A DNA stretch of 39,257 nucleotides, from positions 1 through 39,257 of the forward strand of contig NZ_JACJFM010000045.1 in assembly GCF_014164585.1 (NCBI RefSeq). Reading direction: 5' to 3'. A program made the position numbers and the translations under genes. This document shows, in pieces, positions 26,970-37,806 of the stretch (its first letter is position 1; each line of letters starts with the position of its first letter). The notes below the pieces were generated by a model. It saw only the letters and a list, made by a program, of their open reading frames with translations, did no database searches and had not been told where the DNA came from. The DNA is from Oceanospirillum sediminis. Lineage in GTDB: Bacteria > Pseudomonadota > Gammaproteobacteria > Pseudomonadales > Halomonadaceae.

Positions 26970-28289
26970 ATGAATTGCAGGAAAACACTGCTATCCCGAA
27001 TTGTGAGAGCTTCTGCTTTAATTGGTGCCGGGATGCTGGTAAATCAGGTTCACGGCGCCGGTTTTGCGTTGAATGATCATAGTGCAACAGCATCTGGTAA
27101 TGCTCTGGCAGGCGCTGCTGCCTCTAAGGCTGATATTTCAGGTAGTTTCTGGAATCCGGCGCTGTTGACTAATGCTTCAGGTCCCGAACTTTATATGTCG
27201 GGTGCGGCGTTACTACCGAGTATGGATGTCAGCGCGAATTCAGCCAGCGATCCGGCCGGAAACCATATTTCTGGTGAAGCCACTGATGTGGTTGATCCCA
27301 GCATTGTGCCTGCTATTTATTATGCCCACCCGGTTGCAGAGAATACTGTAGCAGGTTTGTCATTTAATGTGCCTTTTGGCTTGTCTGGTGAATATGGGCG
27401 GGACTGGGCCGGGCGTTATCATTCTGCTGAAACATCGGTGGAAGTGATGACGCTGGCAGCATCTGTTGCCCATAAGGTAAGCGAAACGATCAGTGTAGGT
27501 GGTAGTTTACAGGTACACAAAGGTAGCGTGTTACTGGCTGCTGCACTGACAGATTTTGCCGGTGGCCTGAGTAATCATGGAGAAGGTTATGGAGAGCTGG
27601 AAGGGGATGATATTTCTGTTGGTTATTCGCTGGGTGTGCTGTTTGAGCCTGCTGAAGGAACCCGAATTGGTCTGGGGCATCGTAGTGAAATTGATTTCAC
27701 TTTTGAAGGTGAATCTTCCTATGACAATGTGCCTCCGACTCTCAGAGCTCTGGGGGTGGATGAAGCCTATCTGTTTGATCAGATCGATTTCCCATCAGTA
27801 ACCAGCCTGGGGCTGGAGCAGGATGTGAATGAACGGCTAACGGTTGCAGCTACCGCAATGTATACCGGCTGGAGCTCAATGGATGAGATGCGAATCGCTT
27901 TTGCGCCCGGACCGGATAATATTAAGCAGCCAGATTCAGTGATTACCTTTAAGTTTCAGGATCAGTGGTTCTATTCTTTGGGGTTGAGTTACCTGGTTGA
28001 TGATAAGTTAACTGTCAGAACTGGTGTGGCCAGAGATTACTCTCCGGTAAGGGATGAATACAGAACCGCTCGTACACCGGATGATGATCGAACCTGGTAT
28101 TCTTTCGGTGGCAGTTATCAGTTCTCGCCGGATACCGAATTACATATGGCTTATACCTACGTTGATGTAGATGATACATCCGTCATACGTGATGGCTCTC
28201 TGCCAGAGGATGCTTCGCGTGGGAGATTGAATGCTGATTATGAGACTCATGCCCATGTGTTCTCATTAGGTTTTAATATGAAGTTCTGA
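26970..28289 (+). CDS. fadL: FadL/OmpP1/TodX-family outer membrane fatty-acid porin (439 aa)
   Basis: This outer-membrane beta-barrel imports long-chain fatty acids or other hydrophobic compounds by lateral diffusion. A signal peptide ends near VNQVHG, and the mature N-terminus AGFALNDHSATASGNALAG is the FadL hatch signature, followed by DISGSFWNPALLT. The barrel shows alternating strands and ends in the outer-membrane C-terminal Phe (SLGFNMKF). It lies 41 bp after the lipase gene with GGAG ahead of the ATG, so one operon is likely: the lipase releases fatty acids at the surface and FadL takes them in. A toluene/xylene-type substrate cannot be excluded from sequence, but the pairing favours fatty acids. 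Confidence 0.9.
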   Translation: MNCRKTLLSRIVRASALIGAGMLVNQVHGAGFALNDHSATASGNALAGAAASKADISGSFWNPALLTNASGPELYMSGAALLPSMDVSANSASDPAGNHISGEATDVVDPSIVPAIYYAHPVAENTVAGLSFNVPFGLSGEYGRDWAGRYHSAETSVEVMTLAASVAHKVSETISVGGSLQVHKGSVLLAAALTDFAGGLSNHGEGYGELEGDDISVGYSLGVLFEPAEGTRIGLGHRSEIDFTFEGESSYDNVPPTLRALGVDEAYLFDQIDFPSVTSLGLEQDVNERLTVAATAMYTGWSSMDEMRIAFAPGPDNIKQPDSVITFKFQDQWFYSLGLSYLVDDKLTVRTGVARDYSPVRDEYRTARTPDDDRTWYSFGGSYQFSPDTELHMAYTYVDVDDTSVIRDGSLPEDASRGRLNADYETHAHVFSLGFNMKF

Positions 28290-28384
28290 CATCTGTGGGC
28301 CAGGGAAGGCCGACAAATAAATATGTTCTGGCTTTGGAGGTTTTGTTGGGAACGTTTCTGAGTTAAGTCTCAGCAGAAGGCTAT

Positions 28385-28412
28385 AAAACACCGGGCGCAA
28401 TACGGTGTTTTT
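28385..28412. terminator. Bidirectional terminator between fadL and the GGDEF-EAL gene
   Basis: AAAACACCG (28385-28393) and CGGTGTTTT (28403-28411) form a 9-bp stem with a 9-nt loop. The plus strand has a T run of five and the minus strand one of four. Confidence 0.75.
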
Positions 28413-28434
28413 ATCATCAAAGCTTATGCCTGTC

Positions 28435-30831
28435 TTAGTTCTCCAGTGCTATAAGCTGTGCCAGATATTTTTCTTCAAACTCTTCCCGTGGCAGTGGGCG
28501 ACTGAAGTAAAAGCCCTGAAATTCATCTACACCCAGCTCTCTGAGCATACCAATCTGAATTTCATTTTCGACGCCTTCAGCATTAACCCATATACCTAAG
28601 CCATGACCCAGTTCCAGAATTGTCTTAATAATCGCTCTGTCCTGAGGGTCCTCATGCATCTCCATAACGAATGTGCGGTCGATTTTCAGCTTATCTACTG
28701 GCAGGCGTTTCAAATAGCTGAGTGAAGAGTATCCAGTACCAAAATCGTCCAGAGCAATCTTAATGCCCAGTTGTTGAAGGTGGCATAAGGTGCTCTGAAC
28801 ATTATCCAGGTTCTCGATCATATTCTGTTCAGTGATCTCGATGCAGAGAAAATCAGGCGGTATATGGTAGCTTTTGATCTTTTCCTGAACAAACTGAGCA
28901 AAATCTTTCTGATTTAACCGGTTGGCAGAGATATTAACTGATAATGTAACTGCCGGGATATCCTGCTTAAGCCAGGTTTTGACCTGTTTAATGGCTGTTT
29001 CCAATACCCAGTCATCAAGCAGGGAGATCAGCCCGGTTTTTTCTGCAATAGGGATGAACTCAAAAGGAGGGATCAGTCCTCGTTGTGGATGAGGCCAGCG
29101 AACCAGTACTTCAGCTCCGATGACTTTGCCATGTTTGGCATTCAGCAGAGGCTGATAATGCAGACAGAGTTCATTACGTTCAATGGCCAGGCGCAGCTCC
29201 TGTTCAACCGCTCGTTCTTTAAGCGCTTCATGCTGCATTTCCGGGGCAAAAAATGTGTAACGGTTGCGTCCGCCGGATTTGGAGCGATAGAGGGCCAGAT
29301 CGGCAAAACGAAACAGTTGTTGCTGGGTGTCGCCTTCAATAATCACTTCACGGGCTTCGGGATAAATCGCAATCCCCAGGCTGACAGAGCAGTTTATATT
29401 ATTGTTGTTCAGGCAAATTGGCTCACTCAGTGAAGCCATAATATTCCTAGTCAGTTCTGCAATCTTTTCTCTGTCGCTGATATTAGGCAGAGTTACTGCA
29501 AATTCGTCTCCCCCAAGGCGAAAGATCATGCCTTTATTACCAACCAGTTCCTGTAGGCGATGACCGGTTTTGATCAGTATCATATCGCCTGTAACATGAC
29601 CCTGGGTATCGTTGATATCTTTAAAATTATCAATATCAATCAGTATAAGACTGAGTGATGACAGGCTGCCGTCATCAACGTCATCAGTTTGTCGACTGAG
29701 TTCATTGTTAAAATGAATACGGTTAGGCAGAGATGTCAGGCTATCATAGTGGGCCAGGTAACGGATACGTTCCAGAGCGCGTTTGCTGTCTGTAATATCA
29801 ACAACAGAGCCTTCAATATGCTCAGGATGATCTTTTGTGGCCTGAATCAGGCGATTACTGACAGATATCCAGCGTTTTTGTCCGCTGCGGGTATAGATTT
29901 CGACTTCATTAAGCGTGAAGAAACCTTCTTTACGCAGGCGCTTCATCGCTTTCAGCCATTCATGGGGGCGAACGTAGACCATTTTTCCGATATGGCTGAT
30001 AGCCGCGATGCATTCTTCCGGTGATTCATAGCCCAGAATTATTGCCAGAGCCTGATTTACATTAATATAGCGGCCATCCATCGTGCTCTGATGTAAACCT
30101 GCCAATGAATTCTCAAAAATGCTGCGATATTTTTCTTCGGCTGCGGTTAGTGCCGATTCGGCATCTTTCTGAGCAGTAATATCATGGACTGTACCGACAA
30201 TTGACTGAATCTGTCCATGTTTATCCTGTATTGCTTTACCATTCAGGCGAATCCATATGAGGCGTCCATCCAGACGTCTCATCCGCAGTTCCATACCTTT
30301 TACCTGGCCAAACTGACTCAGTTGCTGCAGAAAATCCAGCCTATCCTGCTCACAGGCATACAGATCCTGAGCAAGGTGCTCTATCTGTTCACACATTGAT
30401 AAGGCGTTGTGATAACCGAATGTCTCTGCCAATGACTGGTTTGCGTATATCAGTTTGCCGCTTTTATTGGTCTGATACACACCGTCAACGGAGTGTTCAA
30501 GAATAGCACGGTAGTTTTCCCGGTCGGTCAGGTTGTAGCCAAAGAGGACTAAGCCTTGCTCACTTTTGCGGATAATTTGCCAGCGATATGTGACTGTCTC
30601 ATGGTACTGCATGTCGCAGGTAATGCCTCTGGCAGAACCCTCGGAAAATGTTTCCAGAGCTTTGCTTTTAAAGCTATGAGACAGCAGGTCATTGATATCA
30701 GAGATGCGCAGTTCATTAAATAATTGTTCGGCTGATAAATTAATGGCAGAGCATGTGCCATCAGCCGATAAAAGAATGACCGGTAAAGGTAGCTCGGAGT
30801 AATTCTGGGCTGACAAATCTGAAGCAAGCAT
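28435..30831 (-). CDS. PAS-PAS-PAS-GGDEF-EAL cyclic-di-GMP protein (798 aa)
   Basis: This cytoplasmic signalling protein lacks membrane helices. Three PAS domains (about 10-100, 105-220 and 232-348, the latter two each ending in an HDIT/VDIT-type PAC motif) precede GGDEF (about 355-530) and EAL (about 540-795) domains. The cyclase motif is intact (RLGGDEF, 438-444), but no RxxD inhibitory site lies at the usual place before it. The phosphodiesterase signature reads EVLVRW (574-579) instead of EALxRW. The metal-binding and catalytic residues around DDFGTGYSS (695-703), KIDRTFV and AEGVEN are retained, so both activities are possible and the net direction cannot be predicted. It is monocistronic with a weak ribosome binding site; the signal is unknown. 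Confidence 0.93.
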   Translation of the reverse strand: MLASDLSAQNYSELPLPVILLSADGTCSAINLSAEQLFNELRISDINDLLSHSFKSKALETFSEGSARGITCDMQYHETVTYRWQIIRKSEQGLVLFGYNLTDRENYRAILEHSVDGVYQTNKSGKLIYANQSLAETFGYHNALSMCEQIEHLAQDLYACEQDRLDFLQQLSQFGQVKGMELRMRRLDGRLIWIRLNGKAIQDKHGQIQSIVGTVHDITAQKDAESALTAAEEKYRSIFENSLAGLHQSTMDGRYINVNQALAIILGYESPEECIAAISHIGKMVYVRPHEWLKAMKRLRKEGFFTLNEVEIYTRSGQKRWISVSNRLIQATKDHPEHIEGSVVDITDSKRALERIRYLAHYDSLTSLPNRIHFNNELSRQTDDVDDGSLSSLSLILIDIDNFKDINDTQGHVTGDMILIKTGHRLQELVGNKGMIFRLGGDEFAVTLPNISDREKIAELTRNIMASLSEPICLNNNNINCSVSLGIAIYPEAREVIIEGDTQQQLFRFADLALYRSKSGGRNRYTFFAPEMQHEALKERAVEQELRLAIERNELCLHYQPLLNAKHGKVIGAEVLVRWPHPQRGLIPPFEFIPIAEKTGLISLLDDWVLETAIKQVKTWLKQDIPAVTLSVNISANRLNQKDFAQFVQEKIKSYHIPPDFLCIEITEQNMIENLDNVQSTLCHLQQLGIKIALDDFGTGYSSLSYLKRLPVDKLKIDRTFVMEMHEDPQDRAIIKTILELGHGLGIWVNAEGVENEIQIGMLRELGVDEFQGFYFSRPLPREEFEEKYLAQLIALEN

Positions 30832-30954
30832 GAACTGGATTCAAGGTCCTGTAATTATTATCTGACTAAGACTATTTTCTTATGAGAAAAAAAACAATAG
30901 GTGTTACAAAAAATCTGAATCTTTGAAACAGGTTAACTTGCTGTTTGTAAAAAG

Positions 30955-30977
30955 AAAAAAAGGAGACCGAGGTCTCC
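30955..30977 (-). terminator. Terminator of the liu operon
   Basis: GGAGACC and GGTCTCC (30962-30977, 2-nt centre) read on the minus strand into a long T run (plus-strand A run before 30961). A second inverted repeat (ATGAGCT 30996-31002, AGCTCAT 31010-31016) lies just before it, about 15 bp after the liuE stop. Confidence 0.85.
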
Positions 30978-31028
30978 ATAAATAAGGTCGGGCCCATGAG
31001 CTATTCACGAGCTCATAGTGAAAACCAC

Positions 31029-31940
31029 TCAGGCCGAATGAGCCAGACCCACTTTTGATCGATTAGGGCGATCAATAGAAGAAGTAATATACTGTCCTGT
31101 AGAAATCAGTTTATTCAGATCAATACCGGTTTCTATGCCTAAACCCTGTAGCATATACACCACATCTTCACTGGCCACGTTACCCGCTGCACCCTTAGCG
31201 TATGGGCAACCGCCCAGACCACCGACAGAGCTGTCTACAACGCTGATACCTTCCTCCAGTACCGCATAGATATTGGCCAGTGCCTGACCGTAGGTGTCGT
31301 GGAAGTGGGCTGCCAGCTTTTCAACCGGAACAAACTGGCTGACGGCGCGCACCATCTCTTTTGCTTTTTGTGGCGTACCGACACCGACGGTATCTCCCAG
31401 AGAGATCTCGTAGCAGCCCATGTCGTACAGGGCTTTAGCCACTTCAGCGACCTTCTCTGGTGCAATTTCACCGTCGTAAGGGCAACCCAGTACACAGGAG
31501 ACATAACCGCGCACACGAATGCCGTTGGCTTTTGCCATCTCCATCACTGGTTTAAAGCGTTCCAGGCTCTCTTCAATCGAACAGTTGATGTTCTTTTGGG
31601 AGAAGGCCTCAGAAGCAGCGCCAAATACTGCTACTTCTTTTACGCCACAGGCAATTGCACTTTCCAGGCCTTTAACGTTCGGGGTAAGGGCAGCGTAAGT
31701 TACGCTGCCTTCCTGACCGTCGGTCTTCGCCTTAATCGCCTGCATAATCTCTTTGGCATCGCCCATTTGTGGCACCCACTTGGGTGAGACAAAACTGGCG
31801 GCTTCGATATAGTTGACACCGGCATCTTCCAGGCGTTTGATCAGCTCCAGTTTAACTTCGGTGCTGATCACGCCCGCTTCGTTCTGAAGACCATCACGGG
31901 GACCCACTTCAACCAGACGCACTTTATTCGGCAGTGCCAT
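31029..31940 (-). CDS. liuE: Hydroxymethylglutaryl-CoA lyase (303 aa)
   Basis: It cleaves HMG-CoA to acetyl-CoA and acetoacetate, the last step of leucine degradation. The TIM barrel carries [12 protein letters not shown] (residues 9-20), with the catalytic Arg and metal-binding Asp, a [13 protein letters not shown] segment, the HFHDTYG metal motif, and the active-site cysteine loop [17 protein letters not shown] 31940 follows the liuD stop by one base and has GAGGAGG upstream; the longer open frame would overlap liuD and add 14 unrelated residues. It is the last gene of the operon. Confidence 0.96.
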   Translation of the reverse strand: MALPNKVRLVEVGPRDGLQNEAGVISTEVKLELIKRLEDAGVNYIEAASFVSPKWVPQMGDAKEIMQAIKAKTDGQEGSVTYAALTPNVKGLESAIACGVKEVAVFGAASEAFSQKNINCSIEESLERFKPVMEMAKANGIRVRGYVSCVLGCPYDGEIAPEKVAEVAKALYDMGCYEISLGDTVGVGTPQKAKEMVRAVSQFVPVEKLAAHFHDTYGQALANIYAVLEEGISVVDSSVGGLGGCPYAKGAAGNVASEDVVYMLQGLGIETGIDLNKLISTGQYITSSIDRPNRSKVGLAHSA

Positions 31941-31941
31941 A

Positions 31942-33960
31942 TCAGGCCTCCTCAGCTTCAAAAGCCAGCAGGTCAGCGCCACCTTCTACCAGATCACCGG
32001 CCTGATAGAAGATCTCAGTTACCGTACCATCGGAAGAAGCTGTGATGGTGTGTTCCATCTTCATGGCTTCCATAATCACCAGGCTGGTGCCTTTAGTGAC
32101 TTTCTGACCCGCTTCGACCAGTACGGCAACGATGCTGCCGTTCATTGGCGCGGTCAGGCTGCCACCTTCCTCTTCAAACTCATGGTTATCCAGATCTGGA
32201 TGCAGCCACTGGCACTCAAACGCACCCTGATCGGTAAATACGGTGATATGACCTGCCAGCTCAGCGACAAAAGCGTTGCGGTTATGGCCGTTAAAGCTGG
32301 CTTTCAGGACATCATCTTCCAGCTTGCCATCGGCGATCACAATATGGCCATCAATAGAAAGACGATAGCCTTGGTTCAGCCAGTTCACCTGTACGGATTT
32401 CTCTTCGTCACCTACCTTGAAGCGAACCGCCAGAGCAGGCTCTTCATTCAAACGCCAGCCGCTAAACTGGTGCCAGGGAGACGTAGTGTCATGACTATGT
32501 ACCGCTTCTGCCTGACGCTGCTGCCCTTGCTTCAGCAGAGTATACAGAGCTGCCAGGGCCAATGGATTCGCGCTATGGCTGCCGCCCTGGCTGTTTCCTG
32601 AAGTGCCAGGGAACAGAGTCTCTTCATGCTTCTCGATAAAGCCGGTATCCAGCTCAGCAGCACGGAAGGCCGGGTTATCGATCAGACGCTTCAGGAAATG
32701 GGTATTGGTCTTCATACCGGCGATACGGTATTCGGTCAGTGCCTGACTCATACGCTGCATGGCGCGGTCACGGTTCTCATCCCATACGATCAGCTTAGCG
32801 ATCATAGGATCGTAGTAGATGCTGACCTCATCGCCTTCACGTACACCGGTATCCACACGTACATAGCGGTTCTCTTCTGGAGTACGCAGGTATTCCAGCT
32901 TACCGGTTGCAGGCAGGAAGTCATTATCCGGGTCTTCCGCGTAGATACGCACTTCTACTGCATGGCCGTTGATCTGAACATCATCTTGTTTCAGAGGCAG
33001 AGTCTGACCGGAAGCGGCTTTCAGCTGCCATTCCACCAGATCTTGACCGGTAATCAGTTCGGTCACCGGATGCTCCACCTGTAGACGGGTGTTCATCTCC
33101 ATAAAGTAGAAGGAACCGTCTTCGTCCAGCAGGAATTCAACCGTACCCGCACCTTCGTAGCCAATCGCTTCAGCAGCACGTACCGCTGCTTCACCCATGG
33201 CTTTGCGCAGCTCGTCGCTCATACCTGGCGCTGGTGCTTCTTCAACCACCTTCTGGTGACGACGCTGTACGGAACAATCACGTTCTGCCAGATAAACACT
33301 GTTGCCGTGCTTGTCACAGAACACCTGAATCTCAACGTGACGCGGCTTGGTCAGGTACTTCTCAACCAGCATGGTGTCGTCAGCAAAGCCGTTCATGGCT
33401 TCACGCTTGGCTGCATCCAGAGCGCTGTCGAACTCATCGGCTGCCCAAACCACACGCATACCCTTACCTCCACCGCCAGCGGTAGCTTTCAGCAGAACCG
33501 GGTAGCCCATTTCATCAGAGTGACGTTTCAGCAGGGCAGGGTCCTGGTCTTCGCCGTGGTAGCCCGGTACCAGAGGTACGTTGGCTTCTTCCATAATGCG
33601 TTTTGCCGCACTCTTGGAACCCATCGCTTCGATAGCTGATGCAGGTGGGCCGATAAAGACAATATCCGCTTCCTGACACTTCTGTACAAACGGCGCGTTC
33701 TCAGACAGGAAACCGTAACCTGGGTGAATCGCCTGAGCACCGGTCTGCTTAGCCACTTCCAGGATAGTGTCCATTTTCAGGTAGCTGTCTTTACTGGGTG
33801 CTGGACCGACACATACGGCTTCATCCGCCATTGCCACATGCATGGCATTGGCATCGGCTTCAGAGTAAATGGCCACACAACGAATACCCAGACGGTGCGC
33901 AGTACGGATTACTCGACATGCGATTTCGCCACGGTTGGCGATCAGAATCTTATTAAACAT
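31942..33960 (-). CDS. liuD: 3-methylcrotonyl-CoA carboxylase, biotin-containing alpha subunit (672 aa)
   Basis: It carries out ATP-dependent carboxylation of biotin and passes CO2 to the LiuB subunit. In order: biotin carboxylase (1-450; [31 protein letters not shown] loop, [15 protein letters not shown]), a linker/BT domain (about 455-600), and a biotinyl domain with MEAMKMEH, in which the biotinylated Lys is residue 634. GGAGG precedes the ATG, which lies 13 bp after liuC. Acetyl- or propionyl-CoA carboxylase alpha subunits are similar, but gene context makes the leucine pathway secure. Confidence 0.95.
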   Translation of the reverse strand: MFNKILIANRGEIACRVIRTAHRLGIRCVAIYSEADANAMHVAMADEAVCVGPAPSKDSYLKMDTILEVAKQTGAQAIHPGYGFLSENAPFVQKCQEADIVFIGPPASAIEAMGSKSAAKRIMEEANVPLVPGYHGEDQDPALLKRHSDEMGYPVLLKATAGGGGKGMRVVWAADEFDSALDAAKREAMNGFADDTMLVEKYLTKPRHVEIQVFCDKHGNSVYLAERDCSVQRRHQKVVEEAPAPGMSDELRKAMGEAAVRAAEAIGYEGAGTVEFLLDEDGSFYFMEMNTRLQVEHPVTELITGQDLVEWQLKAASGQTLPLKQDDVQINGHAVEVRIYAEDPDNDFLPATGKLEYLRTPEENRYVRVDTGVREGDEVSIYYDPMIAKLIVWDENRDRAMQRMSQALTEYRIAGMKTNTHFLKRLIDNPAFRAAELDTGFIEKHEETLFPGTSGNSQGGSHSANPLALAALYTLLKQGQQRQAEAVHSHDTTSPWHQFSGWRLNEEPALAVRFKVGDEEKSVQVNWLNQGYRLSIDGHIVIADGKLEDDVLKASFNGHNRNAFVAELAGHITVFTDQGAFECQWLHPDLDNHEFEEEGGSLTAPMNGSIVAVLVEAGQKVTKGTSLVIMEAMKMEHTITASSDGTVTEIFYQAGDLVEGGADLLAFEAEEA

Positions 33961-33973
33961 GGTGTTCCTCCGC

Positions 33974-34786
33974 TTACTGCTGCCAGCCTGGGGCGCGTTT
34001 ATCGAAAAATGCGCCCAGTCCTTCCTGGCCCTCTTCAGAAACTCGAATCTCTGCGATCAGGCGCTGGGTGTATTCAATCACTTCGTTATCAATCGGGCTT
34101 TTTGCGACGCGAGCGATCAGCTCTTTGGTGCGACGTACACTCTGCGGGCTGTTGGCCAGCAGTTTCTGTACCATATCGTCGGCTGTGCTTTCCAGATCAT
34201 CCTGGCCAACGACCATATGGGCCAGACCCAGACGTACCGCTTCGTCACCGTCAAACACTTCCGCTGTCAGGAAGTAACGACGGGCCGCACGTTCACCCAT
34301 GGCAGCTACCACAAATGGGCTGATCACCGCAGGGGAGAGGCCGATTTTTACTTCACTCAGGCAGAAGCGAGCACGATCCGTCGCGATACAGATATCACAG
34401 CACGCCGCCAGACCCACAGCACCGCCGTAAGCGGCACCCTGAACCAGCGCAATCGTCGGCTTGCTCAGGTTATTCAGCGTGTGCATCAGACGGGCCAGCT
34501 CACCAGCGTCGTTGAAGTTATCTTCAAAGCTGTACTGAGCCATACGCTTCATCCAGCCCAGATCAGCACCGGCGGAGAAGTGTTTACCGTTGGAGCGCAG
34601 TACCACAACACGAACCTGTTCGTTTGCATTGATCTCATCCAGTACGGCCAGAATTTCGCCAATCAGCTTGTCATCAAAGGCGTTATGCACTTCCGGACGA
34701 TTCAGGATGATACTCGCCACTCCCTGTTCGGAGATCTCACATAACACTTGTTCGGTTGCGTTAGACGCAGTTGTCATTGTTGTCAT
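33974..34786 (-). CDS. liuC: Methylglutaconyl-CoA hydratase (270 aa)
   Basis: This crotonase-fold enzyme hydrates 3-methylglutaconyl-CoA to HMG-CoA. The oxyanion-hole segments are HFSAGADLGWMKRMA and GAAYGGAVGLAACCDI, followed by the catalytic-region FCLSEVKIGLSPAVISPF. Its length and the WMK sequence match LiuC proteins. GGAGA precedes ATG 34786; a second in-frame ATG three codons on is also possible. It lies 15 bp after liuB and 13 bp before liuD, as expected of one operon. Confidence 0.95.
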   Translation of the reverse strand: MTTMTTASNATEQVLCEISEQGVASIILNRPEVHNAFDDKLIGEILAVLDEINANEQVRVVVLRSNGKHFSAGADLGWMKRMAQYSFEDNFNDAGELARLMHTLNNLSKPTIALVQGAAYGGAVGLAACCDICIATDRARFCLSEVKIGLSPAVISPFVVAAMGERAARRYFLTAEVFDGDEAVRLGLAHMVVGQDDLESTADDMVQKLLANSPQSVRRTKELIARVAKSPIDNEVIEYTQRLIAEIRVSEEGQEGLGAFFDKRAPGWQQ

Positions 34787-34801
34787 GGAAAAGTCTCCGG
34801 A

Positions 34802-36409
34802 TTACATGCGGAACACGCCGAAACGTGTCTCTTGTGCAGGTGCATTCAGAGCGGCAGAGATCGCCAGACCCAATACATCACGAGTTTGTGCCGGATCGAT
34901 CACACCATCGTCCCACAGACGGGCGCTGGCGTAGTAAGGGTGACCCTGGTGCTCATACTGCTCAACGATAGGCTTCTTGAACTCAGCTTCATCTTCCTGG
35001 GCCCACTCCTGACCCTTGCGTTCCATATTGTCACGCTTCACTTGAGCCAGTACGCCTGCGGCTTGCTCGCCACCCATAACAGAGATTCTTGAATTGGGCC
35101 ACATCCACATCAGATTTGGATCATAAGCACGACCACACATGCCGTAGTTACCGGCACCGAAACTACCGCCGATCAGCATGGTGAACTTAGGTACTTTGGC
35201 ACAGGCTACGGCAGTGACCATCTTGGCACCATTTTTAGCGATACCTTCAGATTCGTACTTACCACCTACCATAAAGCCGGTGATGTTCTGCAGGAAGACC
35301 AGAGGGATACCGCGCTGAGAACACAGCTCAATAAAGTGTGCGCCTTTCAGGGCCGCTTCAGAGAACAGCACGCCGTTGTTGGCGATAATACCGACAGGGT
35401 AGCCGTGGATACGGGCAAAACCGGTTACCAGAGTCGTGCCGTACAGCTGTTTAAACTCGTCGAATTCAGAACCATCAACCACACGGGCGATCACTTCGCG
35501 TACATCGTATGGCTTACGCAGATCTTCAGACACGATGCCGTAAATCTCTTCCGGATCGTACAGTGGCGGACGGCTTTCTTTAACATCCAGTTCCACTTTC
35601 TTATTCGGATTCAGGCGGGATACACACTGACGGGCCAGCTGCAGGGCATGCTGGTCGTTCATCGCATAGTGATCCGCTACACCGGAAGTTTTACAGTGTA
35701 CGTCTGCGCCACCCAGATCTTCTGCAGAGATCACCTCACCGGTAGCCGCTTTTACCAGCGGAGGACCGGCCAGGAAAATCGTGCCTTGCTGACGCACAAT
35801 GATGGACTCATCCGCCATCGCTGGTACATAAGCACCACCCGCCGTACAGGAACCCATTACCACTGCGATTTGTGGAATGCCCTTGGCGGACATATTGGCC
35901 TGGTTGTAGAAAATACGACCGAAGTGGTCACGATCCGGGAATACATCATCCTGATTTGGCAGGTTAGCACCGCCGGAATCCACCAGGTAGACACAAGGCA
36001 GGTGATTCTTCTCTGCAATCTCTTGTGCACGCAGGTGCTTCTTAACGGTCAGCGGATAGTAGGTGCCGCCTTTAGTGGTCGCATCGTTAGCGATGATCAT
36101 ACATTCCTGACCACTCACACGACCGATACCGGTAATAATGCCCGCCGATGGCACGTTATCCTGATACACATCCAAAGCTGCCAGCTGTGACAGTTCCATA
36201 AACGGCGCACCTTCATCCAGCAGGCCGTTGATACGCTCTCGAGGCAGGAGTTTTCCGCGGTCAAGGTGCTTCTTCTGTGCAGCTTCGCCACCACCTTGTT
36301 TGATTTCTGCCAGTTTCTCACGCAGATCCTGAACCAGACGCTTCATATTTGAGCAATTGGTCTGAAACTCTTCGGAGCGGGTATTAATTTTACTTTTGAT
36401 AACCGCCAT
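34802..36409 (-). CDS. liuB: 3-methylcrotonyl-CoA carboxylase, carboxyltransferase beta subunit (535 aa)
   Basis: It transfers CO2 from the biotin of LiuD to 3-methylcrotonyl-CoA. The protein has two crotonase-like carboxyltransferase halves. The N-terminal half includes [32 protein letters not shown] and [14 protein letters not shown]. The C-terminal half includes [29 protein letters not shown] and [21 protein letters not shown]-beta hallmarks. I place the start at ATG 36409 ([15 protein letters not shown]), which has AAGGAG just upstream and matches LiuB N-termini; the frame is open for 14 more codons. A 227-bp structured gap separates it from liuA. Confidence 0.96.
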   Translation of the reverse strand: MAVIKSKINTRSEEFQTNCSNMKRLVQDLREKLAEIKQGGGEAAQKKHLDRGKLLPRERINGLLDEGAPFMELSQLAALDVYQDNVPSAGIITGIGRVSGQECMIIANDATTKGGTYYPLTVKKHLRAQEIAEKNHLPCVYLVDSGGANLPNQDDVFPDRDHFGRIFYNQANMSAKGIPQIAVVMGSCTAGGAYVPAMADESIIVRQQGTIFLAGPPLVKAATGEVISAEDLGGADVHCKTSGVADHYAMNDQHALQLARQCVSRLNPNKKVELDVKESRPPLYDPEEIYGIVSEDLRKPYDVREVIARVVDGSEFDEFKQLYGTTLVTGFARIHGYPVGIIANNGVLFSEAALKGAHFIELCSQRGIPLVFLQNITGFMVGGKYESEGIAKNGAKMVTAVACAKVPKFTMLIGGSFGAGNYGMCGRAYDPNLMWMWPNSRISVMGGEQAAGVLAQVKRDNMERKGQEWAQEDEAEFKKPIVEQYEHQGHPYYASARLWDDGVIDPAQTRDVLGLAISAALNAPAQETRFGVFRM

Positions 36410-36636
36410 CTTGTGCTCCTTGGGCAAGTTAAATCGCCGCATTCTGGCCACGATTTAAATAAGTTGACGAGACAGACCGAAAACAGGTCGTGCAGGGGGG
36501 AAGTTATCAGTCTGTCTCGCCAGACCTGGTTGGCTTAATCCCCTTCCGTGTTCTATTGATAAGAAAGGGAATGCCAGAAATGGATCAGGTGCGCACACCT
36601 GAAAAGGGAGCCTGTTGCAGACCCCCTTGGTATTTA
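36410..36636. other. Structured liuA-liuB intergenic region
   Basis: This gap is unusually long inside an otherwise tight operon. It contains a 10-bp inverted repeat (CGAGACAGAC 36468-36477, GTCTGTCTCG 36510-36519) and a hairpin CAGGTG-CGCA-CACCTG (36586-36601). It could be an RNA processing or stability element, a partial terminator that lowers expression after liuA, or hold a second promoter. No ORF is convincing. Confidence 0.5.
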
Positions 36637-37806
36637 TTACTTAGACTCAGCGAAGATCTCGCGGCCAATCAGCATACGACGTACCTCAGAGGTACCTGCG
36701 CCAATCTCATACAGCTTGGCGTCACGCAGCAGACGACCCGTTGGGAATTCGTTGATATAACCGTTACCACCCAGCAGCTGGATAGAGTCCAGAGCCACCT
36801 GAGTCGCTTTTTCTGCACAATACAGAATCACACCGGCAGCATCTTTGCGACTGGTCTCGCCACGGTCACAGGCTTTGGCTACCGCGTACAGGTAAGATTT
36901 ACAGGCGTTCATCGTGGTGTACATATCGGCCACTTTACCCTGAACCAGCTGGAATTCACCGATAGACTGGCCGAACTGCTCACGATCATGGATATAAGGA
37001 ATCACGATATCCATAGCGGCTTGCATAATACCGGTAGGGCCACCGGTCAGAACGGTACGCTCGTAGTCCAGACCGCTCATCAGAACACGAACACCTTTAC
37101 CGACTTCACCCAGTACGTTTTCTTCTGGTACTTCGCAATCTTCAAATACCAGCTCACAAGTGTTAGAACCACGCATACCCAGCTTGTCCAGCTTCTGGTG
37201 ACGGCTGAAGCCCGGAAAGTCGCGCTCAACGATAAACGCTGTAATACCTTTAGAGCCTGCAGTGACATCTGTTTTAGCGTAGATCACATAAGTGTTGGCG
37301 TCAGGGCCATTGGTGATCCACATTTTGTTACCGTTCAGAATGTAACGGTCGCCTTTTTTCTCGGCGCGCAGTTTCATGCTTACTACGTCGGAACCTGCAC
37401 CTGGCTCGGACATGGCCAGAGCACCAATATGCTCACCGGAAACCAGCTTAGGCAGGTACTTCTCTTTCTGCGCCTGGTTACCGTTCAGTTTAATCTGGTT
37501 AACACACAGGTTGGAGTGAGCACCGTAAGACAGACCGACAGAAGCGGAAGCACGCGAGATCTCTTCCATTGCGATGACGTGGGCCAGATAACCCATATCA
37601 GAACCGCCAAACTCCTCCGGTACAGTAATACCCAGAAGACCCATTTCACCAAACTTACGCCACAGATCATTCGGGAATTCATTCGATTCATCAATCTGTG
37701 CCGCACGTGGTGCAATTTCATCAGTAGCGAAACGGTTAACCTGCTCGCGCAGCATGTCATAGGTTTCACCAAGATCGAAGTTGAACTCTTTGTAAATGGA
37801 CTTCAT
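36637..37806 (-). CDS. liuA: Isovaleryl-CoA dehydrogenase (389 aa)
   Basis: This FAD-dependent acyl-CoA dehydrogenase turns isovaleryl-CoA into 3-methylcrotonyl-CoA and passes electrons to ETF. Signatures: [14 protein letters not shown] (131-144), [37 protein letters not shown], the probable catalytic base E249 in [15 protein letters not shown], a position diagnostic of isovaleryl-CoA dehydrogenases, and a C-terminal [26 protein letters not shown] precedes the ATG. It is the first gene of the liu operon, with a LiuR-like operator upstream. Confidence 0.96.
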   Translation of the reverse strand: MKSIYKEFNFDLGETYDMLREQVNRFATDEIAPRAAQIDESNEFPNDLWRKFGEMGLLGITVPEEFGGSDMGYLAHVIAMEEISRASASVGLSYGAHSNLCVNQIKLNGNQAQKEKYLPKLVSGEHIGALAMSEPGAGSDVVSMKLRAEKKGDRYILNGNKMWITNGPDANTYVIYAKTDVTAGSKGITAFIVERDFPGFSRHQKLDKLGMRGSNTCELVFEDCEVPEENVLGEVGKGVRVLMSGLDYERTVLTGGPTGIMQAAMDIVIPYIHDREQFGQSIGEFQLVQGKVADMYTTMNACKSYLYAVAKACDRGETSRKDAAGVILYCAEKATQVALDSIQLLGGNGYINEFPTGRLLRDAKLYEIGAGTSEVRRMLIGREIFAESK

